DNA of 64,000 bases from JAAGZL01 sp050290785 (lineage in GTDB: Bacteria; Pseudomonadota; Gammaproteobacteria; Chromatiales; Chromatiaceae), in NCBI GenBank assembly GCA_050290785.1, contig JBNKIR010000007.1:1-64000 (forward strand), read 5' to 3'. The notes under the pieces were generated by a model. That model made no database searches. It saw nothing but the letters and a program-made list of their open reading frames with translations, and had not been told where the DNA came from. Position numbers and translations under genes: made by a program. Below, one piece after another: positions 54,325-63,482 of the stretch; the stretch's first letter is position 1, and every line of letters begins with the position of its first letter.

Positions 54325-54639
54325 ATGTATGCCGTGATTCAGACCGGTGGTAAACAGTACCGGGTTTCCAAAGGCGATACCCTTCGAGTTGAGAAGATCG
54401 ACTCTGAAGAGGGCTCATCCATCAATCTGGACAAGGTCCTGATGATCGCCGATGGTGAAGATATAAAGGTAGGCGCCCCCTATGTTGAGGGTGGCAAGGT
54501 TACTGCCGAGGTGCAGGAGCATGGTCGTGGCAAAAAGGTCAAGATCATTAAGTTCAAGCGCCGTAAGCACCATCTGAAGCGTCAGGGCCACCGTCAGTGG
54601 TACACTGAGCTGAAGATTACCGAAATTAGCGCAAAGTAA
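54325..54639 (+). CDS. rplU: 50S ribosomal protein L21
   Basis: 104 residues, starting MYAVIQTGGKQYRVSKGD and ending KITEISAK, with the conserved KVKIIKFKRRKHHLKRQGHRQ core. First gene of the rplU-rpmA-obgE-proB run; the gap to rpmA is 13 bp. Confidence 0.98.
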   Translation: MYAVIQTGGKQYRVSKGDTLRVEKIDSEEGSSINLDKVLMIADGEDIKVGAPYVEGGKVTAEVQEHGRGKKVKIIKFKRRKHHLKRQGHRQWYTELKITEISAK

Positions 54640-54652
54640 GGCGGGTTAAGCA

Positions 54653-54910
54653 ATGGCACATAAGAAAGCAGGCGGTAGTACACGTAACGGTCGCGATTCA
54701 GAGTCAAAACGTCTTGGCGTGAAGCTGTTCGGCGGCCAGACAGTAAAGCCGGGTAACATCATTGTGCGTCAGCGTGGCACCCATTTTCATCCAGGGCTGG
54801 ATGTAGGTTGTGGCAAGGACCACACCCTGTACGCCAAGGCTGAAGGTGTAGTGAAGTTTGAGGTTAAGGGCCCGAAAAAGCGCAGGTACGTGAACGTAGT
54901 CCCGGCCTGA
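54653..54910 (+). CDS. rpmA: 50S ribosomal protein L27
   Basis: 85 residues, MAHKKAGGSTRNGRDSESKRLGVKLFGGQ, the universal N-terminus. Follows rplU by 13 bp. A terminator follows the gene. Confidence 0.98.
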   Translation: MAHKKAGGSTRNGRDSESKRLGVKLFGGQTVKPGNIIVRQRGTHFHPGLDVGCGKDHTLYAKAEGVVKFEVKGPKKRRYVNVVPA

Positions 54911-54936
54911 TTACGCCGTATCTAATGCAACAACAG

Positions 54937-54965
54937 AGGCCTCGTCACTGACGGGGCCTTTTTTG
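54937..54965 (+). terminator. Terminator after rpmA
   Basis: Stem aggcctcgtc/gacggggcct (one T-G pair), loop act, then six T residues. It may be partial, as obgE follows on the same strand. Confidence 0.85.
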
Positions 54966-55056
54966 TTTGATTTTTTCAAGAACTCCAGCAGTACAGGGCC
55001 GTGTCTGAAAATTTCAGGATGGAATTATTCAGACTTTTATTACAAGTGGAATAGCT

Positions 55057-56124
55057 ATGAAGTTTGTGGATGAAGCCAGCATACGGGTAGAGGCGGGTGA
55101 CGGCGGTAACGGCGTCGCCAGCTTTCGCCGTGAAAAATATATCCCCAAGGGCGGCCCGGACGGCGGCGATGGCGGCGACGGTGGCAGCGTCTATCTGTTG
55201 GCTGATTCCGGTCTGAATACCCTGGTGGATTTCCGTCACATGCGCCGGCATAAGGCGGAGCGGGGACAGAACGGCATGGGGCGTAACTGCACCGGCCGCA
55301 GCGGCCAGGACCTCTATGTGCGGGTGCCGGTGGGGACCAGGGTGCTGGATGAAGATACCCAGGAGACCATCGGCGAGCTGCTCAGTCACGGACAGGAACT
55401 GCTGGTGGCCAAGGGTGGGTTTCATGGTATCGGCAATGCCCGATATAAGAGTAGTACCAACCGTACACCCAGGCAGTTTACCTACGGCACCGAGGGGGAA
55501 AAGCGCCAGTTGCACCTGGAGTTGATCCTGTTGGCAGATGTGGGGCTGCTGGGGATGCCCAACGCCGGTAAGTCCAGTTTCATCAGCAGGGTCTCCAGTG
55601 CCCGGCCCAAGGTTGCCGACTATCCGTTTACCACGCTCTATCCCAATCTGGGAGTGGTCAGCGCCGGTGAGTCGCGCAGCTTTGTCATAGCCGATATCCC
55701 AGGTGTGATCGAAGGGGCATCCGACGGGGCCGGGTTGGGGCTGCAGTTTCTCAAACATCTGGATCGTACCAGGCTGTTGCTGCATCTGGTGGATATAGCC
55801 CCCATGGATGAATCCGTAGACCCGGCGCAGGAGGTGCGCAAGATTGCCGCGGAACTGGAGAAGTACAGCCCGGATCTGGCCACACGGGAGCGCTGGCTGG
55901 TGTTGAACAAGGTCGATCTCCTGGATGGGGATGAAGTAGAATCGAGGAAGCGGCAGTTGCTTGCGGAACTGGCATGGGAAGGCCCGGTGTACACCATCTC
56001 TGCGGTCACCGGAGAGGGGACAAACGAACTGGTATACAAATTGATGGATCATCTGGAAGAGTTAAAGCAGGATATAGAGGTAGAGGAAGAGTCGGACGAT
56101 GAACCCTGGGATCCACTATCATGA
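55057..56124 (+). CDS. obgE: Obg GTPase (CgtA)
   Basis: A 355-residue GTPase with the Gly-rich Obg fold (VEAGDGGNGVASFRREKYIP), the G domain (GMPNAGKSSFISRV, ADIPGVIEGASDGAGLG, NKVD) and an acidic C-terminal tail. It is needed for 50S ribosome maturation and stress control. The stop of obgE overlaps the proB ATG by four bases. Confidence 0.97.
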   Translation: MKFVDEASIRVEAGDGGNGVASFRREKYIPKGGPDGGDGGDGGSVYLLADSGLNTLVDFRHMRRHKAERGQNGMGRNCTGRSGQDLYVRVPVGTRVLDEDTQETIGELLSHGQELLVAKGGFHGIGNARYKSSTNRTPRQFTYGTEGEKRQLHLELILLADVGLLGMPNAGKSSFISRVSSARPKVADYPFTTLYPNLGVVSAGESRSFVIADIPGVIEGASDGAGLGLQFLKHLDRTRLLLHLVDIAPMDESVDPAQEVRKIAAELEKYSPDLATRERWLVLNKVDLLDGDEVESRKRQLLAELAWEGPVYTISAVTGEGTNELVYKLMDHLEELKQDIEVEEESDDEPWDPLS

Positions 56125-57245
56125 TCTCTAGAGAAAAGATAACCACCACCAGACGCTGGGTGGTCAAGATTGGCAGTGCCCTGTTGACCGACGATGGCAA
56201 CGGCCTGGATCGTGAGCGCCTGGCCGTCTGGGCTGAGCAGATGGCCGATTGGGTCCTGTCCGGCAAGCAGCTTATCCTGGTCTCATCCGGTGCCGTGGCC
56301 GAGGGCATGAGCCGTATGGGCTGGAGCGCCCGTCCCACCACCCTGCACGAACTCCAGGCGGCGGCCGCCATCGGACAGATGGGTCTGGTGCAGGCCTACG
56401 AGAGCTGTTTCCAGAAACACAATCTGCATACGGCCCAGGTGCTGTTGACCCATGATGATCTGGTAGACCGCGGGCGCTATCTCAATGCCCGCAGCACCAT
56501 GCTGACCTTGGTGAAACTGGGCGTGATCCCAGTGGTAAATGAGAACGATACAGTAGCCAACCAGGAGTTGCGCTTCGGAGATAACGACACCCTGGCGGCC
56601 ATGGTGGCCAATCTGGTGGAGGCGGATCTGCTGGTGCTGTTGACCGATCAGCGTGGGCTGTTCGATAGCGATCCACGTTTTAATCAGGATGCCAAACTGA
56701 TATCCCAATCCAAGGTAGATAATCCGGAACTGGACCGGGCCGCCGGAGACAGTGTGGGTGTCCTGGGTCTGGGCGGTATGGTGACCAAGGTGCGCGCCGC
56801 CAGACTGGCGGCACGTTCCGGTGCAGGCACAGTGATCGCTCCCGGCGCGGAGCGGGATGTGCTCACCAGGATCGGCCGGGGGGAGGATGTCGGCACCCTG
56901 CTCATTCCGGTGCAGGAGCCACAGACCGCACGCAAACGCTGGTTGGCCGGGCATCTGCGGGTGAGTGGAAGACTGGTGCTGGACGAGGGTGCGGTAAAGG
57001 TACTCTGTCAGCAGGGGAGGAGCCTGCTGGCCGTGGGGGTCAAGGAGGTCAAAGGCAGCTTTGCCCGTGGCGAGGTGGTATCCTGCGTGGATGAGGCTGG
57101 CTGTGAGGTCGCCCGCGGTCTGGTGAATTACAGCGCCCAGGAGGTGGATCGCGTCAAGGGGCATCCCAGCAGCAAGATCAGCGAGATCCTGGGATATATT
57201 GATGATGATGAGTTGATTCACCGGGACAATCTGGTTTTGGTTTAA
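56121..57245 (+). CDS. proB: Glutamate 5-kinase
   Basis: A 374-residue enzyme of proline synthesis. N-terminal amino-acid kinase domain (WVVKIGSALLTDDG, ILVSSGAVAEG, VVNENDTVANQELRFGDND, LGLGGMVTKVRAARLA) and a C-terminal PUA domain. The start overlaps the obgE stop. Confidence 0.96.
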   Translation: MISREKITTTRRWVVKIGSALLTDDGNGLDRERLAVWAEQMADWVLSGKQLILVSSGAVAEGMSRMGWSARPTTLHELQAAAAIGQMGLVQAYESCFQKHNLHTAQVLLTHDDLVDRGRYLNARSTMLTLVKLGVIPVVNENDTVANQELRFGDNDTLAAMVANLVEADLLVLLTDQRGLFDSDPRFNQDAKLISQSKVDNPELDRAAGDSVGVLGLGGMVTKVRAARLAARSGAGTVIAPGAERDVLTRIGRGEDVGTLLIPVQEPQTARKRWLAGHLRVSGRLVLDEGAVKVLCQQGRSLLAVGVKEVKGSFARGEVVSCVDEAGCEVARGLVNYSAQEVDRVKGHPSSKISEILGYIDDDELIHRDNLVLV

Positions 57246-57297
57246 CCTGATAGCCGAGTAGGTGGTTTGAGTCTGCCTACGGCGCCAAGGAGTGACT

Positions 57298-58185
57298 ATG
57301 ACGACGATCGTAGTACATGGAACACTCGCCTATGGAAGCAGTTGGTATCAGAGCTCATGGGGCGATGGCGGTTTTCTGACCGGCTTGCATGCCGGGATGA
57401 CAGAGACCAGCGGTTGGCATGATATCTGGGCGGTCGACGGCAATCCGGTTGACTCATATCCCGAGTTGGCTGGCCCTTATGCATGGAACGGGATGGCCGA
57501 GGGCATCTATCGTGGGATAGCGGCAACCGGGTTTGCGGAGTACCTAAACAGGGTCTCTGAACTGACCGATGAACCCATCCGCATCATCGCCCACAGCCAT
57601 GGATGCAATGTGGTAAAACTGGCCAGCTCCCTGCCATCGCTGTCACCTGCAGTAACTATAGATCAGGCAGTATTCCTTGCCTGTCCCCACTTCTATGAAG
57701 ATGAATATACCCAGGAAGATCTGTCATGGCAGGACCGGCTGGATATTCGCAAGGTAACTCAGGCCTATAAAGCGACAAAGCGGCGTTACCGTTATCGTGT
57801 CAACCCGCAACGCTTTGGCCGTATCCTCAATGTCTATTGTGAGAAGGATAAGGTGCAGGTGGATCTGGCGCAGAGCCTGTCAGGTGGCCAGGTACCGCTT
57901 ACCGGGGGTTTTTGGGAAAACATAAAGGCGCAGCTCACGGATGGGATACATGAACTACCCATAGCGACCAGATACGACACAGACGAACAGGCTTCGCATC
58001 TGTATGAGAATCTTGAGGTCTATGTCGAAAACAGATGTAGCGGCATCAAGACCCACAGCGTCATGCATGGAAAATATCTTGGCATACTTGCAGGTGTGTG
58101 GCTGAATAGCGGAGACAGTATAGCAACCATATTTAGCCAGCATGGCAATCTCCCTGTGCTTCCCTGTAGCGATACCGGTGAATGA
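57298..58185 (+). CDS. Alpha/beta-hydrolase-like protein
   Basis: A 295-residue protein. TTIVVHGTLAYGSSWY resembles an oxyanion-hole strand and IRIIAHSHGCNVVKLA has the nucleophile-elbow form H-S-H-G rather than G-x-S-x-G. A catalytic Ser is plausible but the variant makes activity uncertain. No signal peptide. The ATG at 57298 has aaggag 5 bp upstream; the GTG at 57292 is less likely. It follows proB by 52 bp. Confidence 0.7.
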   Translation: MTTIVVHGTLAYGSSWYQSSWGDGGFLTGLHAGMTETSGWHDIWAVDGNPVDSYPELAGPYAWNGMAEGIYRGIAATGFAEYLNRVSELTDEPIRIIAHSHGCNVVKLASSLPSLSPAVTIDQAVFLACPHFYEDEYTQEDLSWQDRLDIRKVTQAYKATKRRYRYRVNPQRFGRILNVYCEKDKVQVDLAQSLSGGQVPLTGGFWENIKAQLTDGIHELPIATRYDTDEQASHLYENLEVYVENRCSGIKTHSVMHGKYLGILAGVWLNSGDSIATIFSQHGNLPVLPCSDTGE

Positions 58186-58346
58186 TGGAATTGGGAGATA
58201 CTGTGATTGTTTGATGGCATACGCCTGCTACCCGGATTCAGGCCCCCTCCACCCTGGCTACTGGCCATTCATAGTCGGGTGATGGATTTCAATGAGAGAT
58301 AGAAAGAGTGTCTCGAAATTTTCAAACTAAATATCTGCGAGAATGT

Positions 58347-59102
58347 ATGTGTAGCAAGAGTACCTATTTTGTGTTTGCCGTTGCCGTAACAGTGGGCTCA
58401 GCTTCAAGCAATAGTCATGCGGGTATTGATGACCTGTTTAAGCAGGCGGATAAACTGCTTAACAACAATGCAACCTCAGCATCGAACTCCCATATATCTG
58501 ATTCTCGTATCAATGCAGGTCTTAAACAGGCCCTGAGTATCGGGGCAGAGCGTGCTATAGCACTGTTGGGTAAACGCGGCGGATTCCTCAACGACAGGTC
58601 GGTGCGTATCCCCCTTCCAGGAGTGTTGAAATCGGTTGGCAAAGGCATGCGTAAACTGGGGCAGGGCAAGTATGTGGATCAATTCGAGACCACGGTAAAC
58701 CGGGCGGCGGAGCGGGCTATCCCGCAAACCCTGAATGTTGTGAAAGATACGGTCGCCAACATGACCCTGCGGGATGTGCGTGGAATCCTGAACGGGGGAG
58801 ATGATGCGGCGACCAGGTTTCTGCACAGGAAGGCTGGCCCCTCCCTGCATGCGATCATCAAACCGATAGTGGCCAGGGCGACGGCTGAGACAGGAGCTAC
58901 CGCGGCCTATAAAAAACTTATGGGCAAGGCAGACCATACACTTGGTGGCCTGCTAAATACGAAGACAACCGATCTGGATGACTACGTAACCGGCAAGACC
59001 CTGGATGGCCTGTTTCTAAAGCTGGCGGCGGAAGAGAGAAAGATAAGAAAAGATCCGGTGGCCAGGACTACCGATCTGTTGCAGCAGGTGTTTGCGGATT
59101 GA
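58347..59102 (+). CDS. DUF4197-family exported protein
   Basis: A 251-residue protein. The N-terminus has a signal-like stretch (~5-25, ending NSHA). The remaining part is helical with ALSIGAERAIALLGKRGGFLND, IPLPGVLKSVGKGMRKLG and TLDGLFLKLAAEERKIRKDPVARTTDLLQQVF, the DUF4197 pattern. Function unknown; it is probably periplasmic. The GTG at 58308 would add 13 residues. Confidence 0.85.
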   Translation: MCSKSTYFVFAVAVTVGSASSNSHAGIDDLFKQADKLLNNNATSASNSHISDSRINAGLKQALSIGAERAIALLGKRGGFLNDRSVRIPLPGVLKSVGKGMRKLGQGKYVDQFETTVNRAAERAIPQTLNVVKDTVANMTLRDVRGILNGGDDAATRFLHRKAGPSLHAIIKPIVARATAETGATAAYKKLMGKADHTLGGLLNTKTTDLDDYVTGKTLDGLFLKLAAEERKIRKDPVARTTDLLQQVFAD

Positions 59103-59123
59103 GGTGAGAAGGTAATTTTTCGT

Positions 59124-59538
59124 CGTCACCCCGCGACTTGATCGCGGGGTCCAGTGGTTTTATCGGTATCTGTAACTAGTTTCGCAGCTTGTTCATCCCG
59201 AATATTTTCTCTTGTTTCTGCGCGTTAGCTGCGAGTCCCTTTCTTTTATTCGGCGCATCCCTGCGCCTCACCCCTTCGGGGCTTGCGTGAAAATCCGCTC
59301 CCGGCGGATTTTTATACGCGTAAAAGAAAGGGACGAAAGAAAAACGCGCCCGGGCGTTACACCCTTCGGGTACCCTGCGCTTCTCGTCTCCAGCGTGGCT
59401 CTTCCGACGGGATATCCATATCCCGCGGAAGAGGACCGACATCCCTGTCGGTCCCCTGCGGGCTATTCCCGCTTCCAACTGCGATGCTCGGTGTAACACA
59501 CGGGTACCTGGATCCCGCGGTCAAGCCGCGGGATGACG
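59124..59538. mobile_element. Hairpin-bounded ~415-bp element (MITE-like)
   Basis: The element is flanked by 31-bp hairpins in opposite orientation: 59124-59154 and 59508-59538. Each has a 9-bp stem and loop cttga. The four sequence differences between them are two compensated base pairs. The interior is rich in nested palindromes (for example cttcgggg/ggggctt and gggatatccatatccc-type). No transposase. ORFs across it look spurious. It resembles non-autonomous repeats seen in many gammaproteobacterial genomes. Confidence 0.65.
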
Positions 59539-59652
59539 GTGGTTTGTAGATTGCTTGCTCTACTTAAAGCGGTGCTTTTTTGATAACCTCTGCGGAAATA
59601 GTGGGAGATAAATTTTTGCAACATAGATCACTTTTTAATTGGTCAGGAAGTT

Positions 59653-60363
59653 ATGGATAAACGTTGGAGTATTTATATAGATATTGAAGGGTTTGGGGCA
59701 AGGTATGACAGAACCCCGAGTTCGCTTGAATCTCTGGGCGCTCTTATGCGAGGGATCTACTTAATTGGGAGCATAGTGTATTGCGATGAGGAAAAAAGTT
59801 TATTTGCCCATCAGTTGGGTGATGGGTTTGTCATAGTAAGTTGGTATAAGGAAAAATCTCTGGACAGGGCAGTGTCAATATCAATTGCTCTTATGAGGTA
59901 CATACTGGCATCTGGAGGTTTGGGAAAGGCGTCTGTATCCGAAGGTGAGTTTTCAGACATTTCACTTCTTTATCCAGATGAGATTATTGCCAATAAAAAA
60001 AATAATCGAATATCTATTGGCGATGGATGGATGACAATAAATGACGTAATGGGAGATGCGCTAATCAATGCAGTTAGGGTCGATAAAAGAAGTCCATCTG
60101 GCTCTTTGTTGACTATCGATTCAATTAATAAAAATCGCATATCACCTGACTTTAGAGCAAATGAAATAGAAAATGATTTGGTTTCGATTAACTGGCTTAA
60201 AGGTGAGTATGATCTTGTAACCGAAATTTCTGAGAATGCAGGCCTGGCGATTCAAACTGAGTCAGAAAGAATAGCAAGCTTAAAAAAATACATTAGTGAT
60301 AATGAGCTAAAACCAAGCTGGATCAGAACTACTTGCTATGAGCAAGGTATTCTCCTTCCATAA
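59653..60363 (+). CDS. AT-rich protein with cyclase-like motifs, unknown function
   Basis: A 236-residue protein. WSIYIDIEGFGARYD near the N-terminus and LFAHQLGDGFVIVSW about 50 residues later look like the two metal-binding strands of class III nucleotide cyclase-fold domains, with Asp in each. No other cyclase landmarks (adenine-binding or transition-state Arg/Asn) are clear. The gene is strongly AT-rich relative to neighbours and lies next to a repeat element, so it may be acquired. Calling it a cyclase would be premature. Confidence 0.6.
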   Translation: MDKRWSIYIDIEGFGARYDRTPSSLESLGALMRGIYLIGSIVYCDEEKSLFAHQLGDGFVIVSWYKEKSLDRAVSISIALMRYILASGGLGKASVSEGEFSDISLLYPDEIIANKKNNRISIGDGWMTINDVMGDALINAVRVDKRSPSGSLLTIDSINKNRISPDFRANEIENDLVSINWLKGEYDLVTEISENAGLAIQTESERIASLKKYISDNELKPSWIRTTCYEQGILLP

Positions 60364-60368
60364 CCCAC

Positions 60369-60396
60369 AAAAAAACCGGCTTGTGGCCGGTTTTTT
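60369..60396. terminator. Bidirectional terminator between the orphan gene and rpsT
   Basis: Stem aaaaaaccggc/gccggtttttt with loop ttgtg. Ends both convergent genes. Confidence 0.9.
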
Positions 60397-60416
60397 CTAG
60401 TGCGCAGCGGCTTGGA

Positions 60417-60677
60417 TTACAACGCCTTGATCTGCGCGTTCAAACGGCTCTTGTGGCGAGCGGCCTTGTTCTTGTGGATCAGGCCCTGGTTCGCCGCACG
60501 GTCTATAACCGGCACAGCCTGTTTGAAAGCTTCGGTCGCGTCTTCTTTGCTTCCAGCCCCGATTGCCGCAATTACACCCTTGATCTTGGTGCGCATGGCA
60601 CTCTTGCGGGAAGCGTTGTGCTGACGATGCTTTTCCGCCTGTCTTGCGCGCTTGCGGGCTTGTACTGAATTGGCCAA
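60417..60677 (-). CDS. rpsT: 30S ribosomal protein S20
   Basis: 86 residues, (M)ANSVQARKRARQAEKHRQHN, ending NAQIKAL. The start codon is TTG (UUG), preceded by GGAGGT 4 bp upstream, as in E. coli rpsT, where the UUG start is part of autoregulation. A longer frame to 60689 also begins at TTG but does not match S20. Confidence 0.96.
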   Translation of the reverse strand: MANSVQARKRARQAEKHRQHNASRKSAMRTKIKGVIAAIGAGSKEDATEAFKQAVPVIDRAANQGLIHKNKAARHKSRLNAQIKAL

Positions 60678-60937
60678 AACGACCTCCAAAAATGTTGAAT
60701 TCCGAAAAGCCCGGTATTTTGGTGTCCAAAGCCTGATTTGTCAATAGGGAGTGGTGACTGTTTTGCCTTAATTTAGAACTATTTGCTTCATGCGGGGTCG
60801 GAGTCAGGTCCAAGGGGAGGCCTGGTACGGCCAGGGATGCCGACTGGATTGATCATGACTACTGGGCTACAGGGGTATGAAGGGCCTATAATCGCGGACT
60901 ACCAACAAGAATACAGAGGAAATTCACACTGGCTTCC

Positions 60938-62470
60938 ATGTTCAAATCTCTGGCCAAGGTCGGCTCCAACACCATGTTGTCGCGGGTACTGGGCTTTGTG
61001 CGGGACCTGGTGTTCGCCCACATCTTTGGCGCCAATGCCAATACCGACGCCTTCTTTGTCGCCTTCAAGATCCCCAACTTTCTGCGCCGCCTGTTTGCCG
61101 AGGGATCTTTTTCGGTGGCATTTGTACCGGTGCTGGCGGAATACAAGGCCAGACGCAGCCTGGATGAATTGAAACAGTTTGTGAACAATGTATCCGGTAC
61201 CCTGGGCGGGATACTTCTGTTGGTGACCATCCTGGGGGTGCTGGGTGCGCCGGTGCTGGTGATGATCTTTGCCCCTGGATTTATCGGTGTGGAGGGGAAG
61301 ATGCACCTGGCCGCAGACATGTTGCGCCTCACCTTTCCCTATCTGCTGTTTATCTCGTTGACCGCCTTCGCCGGCAGTATCCTAAACTCCTATGACCGAT
61401 TCGGTATCCCGGCCTTTACCCCGGTGCTGCTGAATCTGGTGCTGATCGGTTGTGCTCTGTGGCTGTCGCCGCAGATGGAGCGACCCATCGTGGCCCTGGC
61501 CTGGGGTGTGCTGCTGGCCGGTATGGTCCAGTTCCTGTTCCAGCTACCGTTTTTGAAACAGCTGGGGCTGTTGCCCAAATTCAGGTTCGCCCCCAGGGAC
61601 GAGGGGGTGAGGCGCATCGTGCGGCTGATGCTGCCAGCCATCTTCGGCGTATCGGTCACCCAGCTCAATCTGTTGTTGGACACCCTGATCGCGTCATTTC
61701 TACAGAACGGCAGCATCTCCTGGCTCTACTACTCTGACCGCCTGATGGAGTTCCCTCTGGGTATCCTGGGGGTAGGGCTGGCTACGGTGATCCTGCCCAA
61801 TCTTTCCCATAAACATGCCACCGAGTCACCAGAAGGCTTCTCCCACACCCTCAACTGGGCCCTGCGCTGGGTGCTGCTGTTGGGGGTGCCCTGTGCCGTG
61901 GGCCTGTTCTTGCTGGCCGGGCCCATGATCGCGACCCTGTTCCAGTCCGAGGTGTTTCTCCCTAAGGACGTGGCCATGGCCCAGCGCAGTCTCATGGCCT
62001 ATTCCCTGGGTCTGCTTCCGTTCATCATGATCAAGGTGTTGGCGCCAGGGTTTTACGCGCGCCAGGACACCAAGACCCCGGTCAAGATCGCCATCATCGC
62101 CATGGTCACCAATATGGTGTTCAACATCATCCTGGTGTTCCCCCTGGCCCATGCCGGTCTGGCCCTGGCCACCACGCTGTCCGCCTGTATCAATGCCAGC
62201 CTGCTGTTTCGTGGTCTGCGCATGGAAGAGGTGTTCAAGCCGGAGTCCGGTTGGTCGGGGATGATCCTGCGCGGCCTGGTGGCATCCGCCGTCATGGGGG
62301 GAGTACTCTACGTCATGGGTGGCGATCTGGCGAGTTGGGTCGGTGTGGGGACCTGGGACCGGATCTTTCGTCTGGCGCTGTTGATCTGCGTCGGAGCCTG
62401 CGTCTATGGAGTAAGCCTGCTGCTTATGGGGATAAGGATCAAACATCTTCGCGCCTCCTTCTCCAGCTGA
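60938..62470 (+). CDS. murJ: Lipid II flippase MurJ
   Basis: A 510-residue MOP-family exporter with about 14 membrane segments. SRVLGFVRDLVFAHIFGANANTDAFFVAFKIPN and RRLFAEGSFSVAFVPVLAEY are conserved MurJ motifs. It moves lipid II across the inner membrane for peptidoglycan synthesis. The gap to ribF is 69 bp. Confidence 0.96.
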   Translation: MFKSLAKVGSNTMLSRVLGFVRDLVFAHIFGANANTDAFFVAFKIPNFLRRLFAEGSFSVAFVPVLAEYKARRSLDELKQFVNNVSGTLGGILLLVTILGVLGAPVLVMIFAPGFIGVEGKMHLAADMLRLTFPYLLFISLTAFAGSILNSYDRFGIPAFTPVLLNLVLIGCALWLSPQMERPIVALAWGVLLAGMVQFLFQLPFLKQLGLLPKFRFAPRDEGVRRIVRLMLPAIFGVSVTQLNLLLDTLIASFLQNGSISWLYYSDRLMEFPLGILGVGLATVILPNLSHKHATESPEGFSHTLNWALRWVLLLGVPCAVGLFLLAGPMIATLFQSEVFLPKDVAMAQRSLMAYSLGLLPFIMIKVLAPGFYARQDTKTPVKIAIIAMVTNMVFNIILVFPLAHAGLALATTLSACINASLLFRGLRMEEVFKPESGWSGMILRGLVASAVMGGVLYVMGGDLASWVGVGTWDRIFRLALLICVGACVYGVSLLLMGIRIKHLRASFSS

Positions 62471-62539
62471 TACCACCTACTTTTATTGCCCTGCTTGACC
62501 TATAATGGCCCGCTTTAGATTAAAGGGCGCTACACTAGG

Positions 62540-63478
62540 ATGCAGGTCATTCGCGGTCTCCACAATCTGCGTAGTGAACACCGGGGTTGTGTCGCCACCA
62601 TCGGTAACTTCGATGGGGTGCACCTGGGGCACCAGGCCGTGTTCCGGCACCTGAGGGAGCAGGCGGCGGTCATGGGCCTGCCCGCGACCGTGATCACCTT
62701 TGAGCCGCAGCCCCAGGAGTTTTTTGCCCCAGAGTCTGCCCCGGCCAGGCTGACCAGGTTGCGGGAAAAGCTGCACGCCCTGCAGGACGCCGAGATCGAT
62801 CGTGTGGTGCTGCTGGAGTTCGGGCCCAGACTGGCGCACATGGAGGCGGGTGAGTTTGTGCAGAGGCTCCTGGTGGCGGGATTGGATGTACGCTACCTCT
62901 TTGTGGGCGATGACTTCAGATTCGGCAAGGGGCGCAGCGGCGATATAGAGATGTTGCGGGCCGTAGGTAGTGAGCATGGATTTGCGGTGGAGAACATGAA
63001 CACTTTTGCCGTAGGCGAGGAACGGGTGAGCAGCACCAGGATCCGGCAGGCGCTGGCCCAGGGTGATCTGGAGGCCGCCAGCAACTATCTGGGGCGCCCC
63101 TATCGCATCTGCGGCCGGGTCGGACATGGAGACGAGCGGGGGCGTAGCATCGGCTTCCCTACGGCCAATATCGACCTGCATCGCAAGGTCAGTCCGCTAC
63201 ATGGTGTATTCACTGTGCGGGTGGGTGGGTTGGACGACGATCTGCTGCCAGGAGTGGCCAATATCGGCAACAGGCCTACGGTGGAGGGTGATACCAGGTA
63301 TCTGTTGGAGGTGCACCTGTTCGACTTCAACAGGTATATCTATGGGGCGCACCTGGATGTGGAGTTCTGCAAGAAGCTGCGGGATGAGAAGAAGTTTGCT
63401 AACTTCGAACAACTCATGCACCAGATCGAGCATGATGCGGTAGAGGCGAGAAACTATTTTCATATGCCGCTCCTTTAA
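62540..63478 (+). CDS. ribF: Bifunctional riboflavin kinase / FAD synthetase
   Basis: A 312-residue enzyme. The N-terminal adenylyltransferase part has ATIGNFDGVHLGHQAV and SSTRIRQAL; the C-terminal flavokinase part has GHGDERGRSIGFPTANID. It makes FMN and FAD. murJ-ribF-ileS is a common gammaproteobacterial order. Confidence 0.96.
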   Translation: MQVIRGLHNLRSEHRGCVATIGNFDGVHLGHQAVFRHLREQAAVMGLPATVITFEPQPQEFFAPESAPARLTRLREKLHALQDAEIDRVVLLEFGPRLAHMEAGEFVQRLLVAGLDVRYLFVGDDFRFGKGRSGDIEMLRAVGSEHGFAVENMNTFAVGEERVSSTRIRQALAQGDLEAASNYLGRPYRICGRVGHGDERGRSIGFPTANIDLHRKVSPLHGVFTVRVGGLDDDLLPGVANIGNRPTVEGDTRYLLEVHLFDFNRYIYGAHLDVEFCKKLRDEKKFANFEQLMHQIEHDAVEARNYFHMPLL

Positions 63479-63482
63479 CATA

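Noticed and set aside
59176..59549. Three overlapping ORFs in the hairpin-bounded element
   Set aside because: They lie in nested palindromes, carry Arg/Pro-rich nonsense-like sequence and overlap each other.
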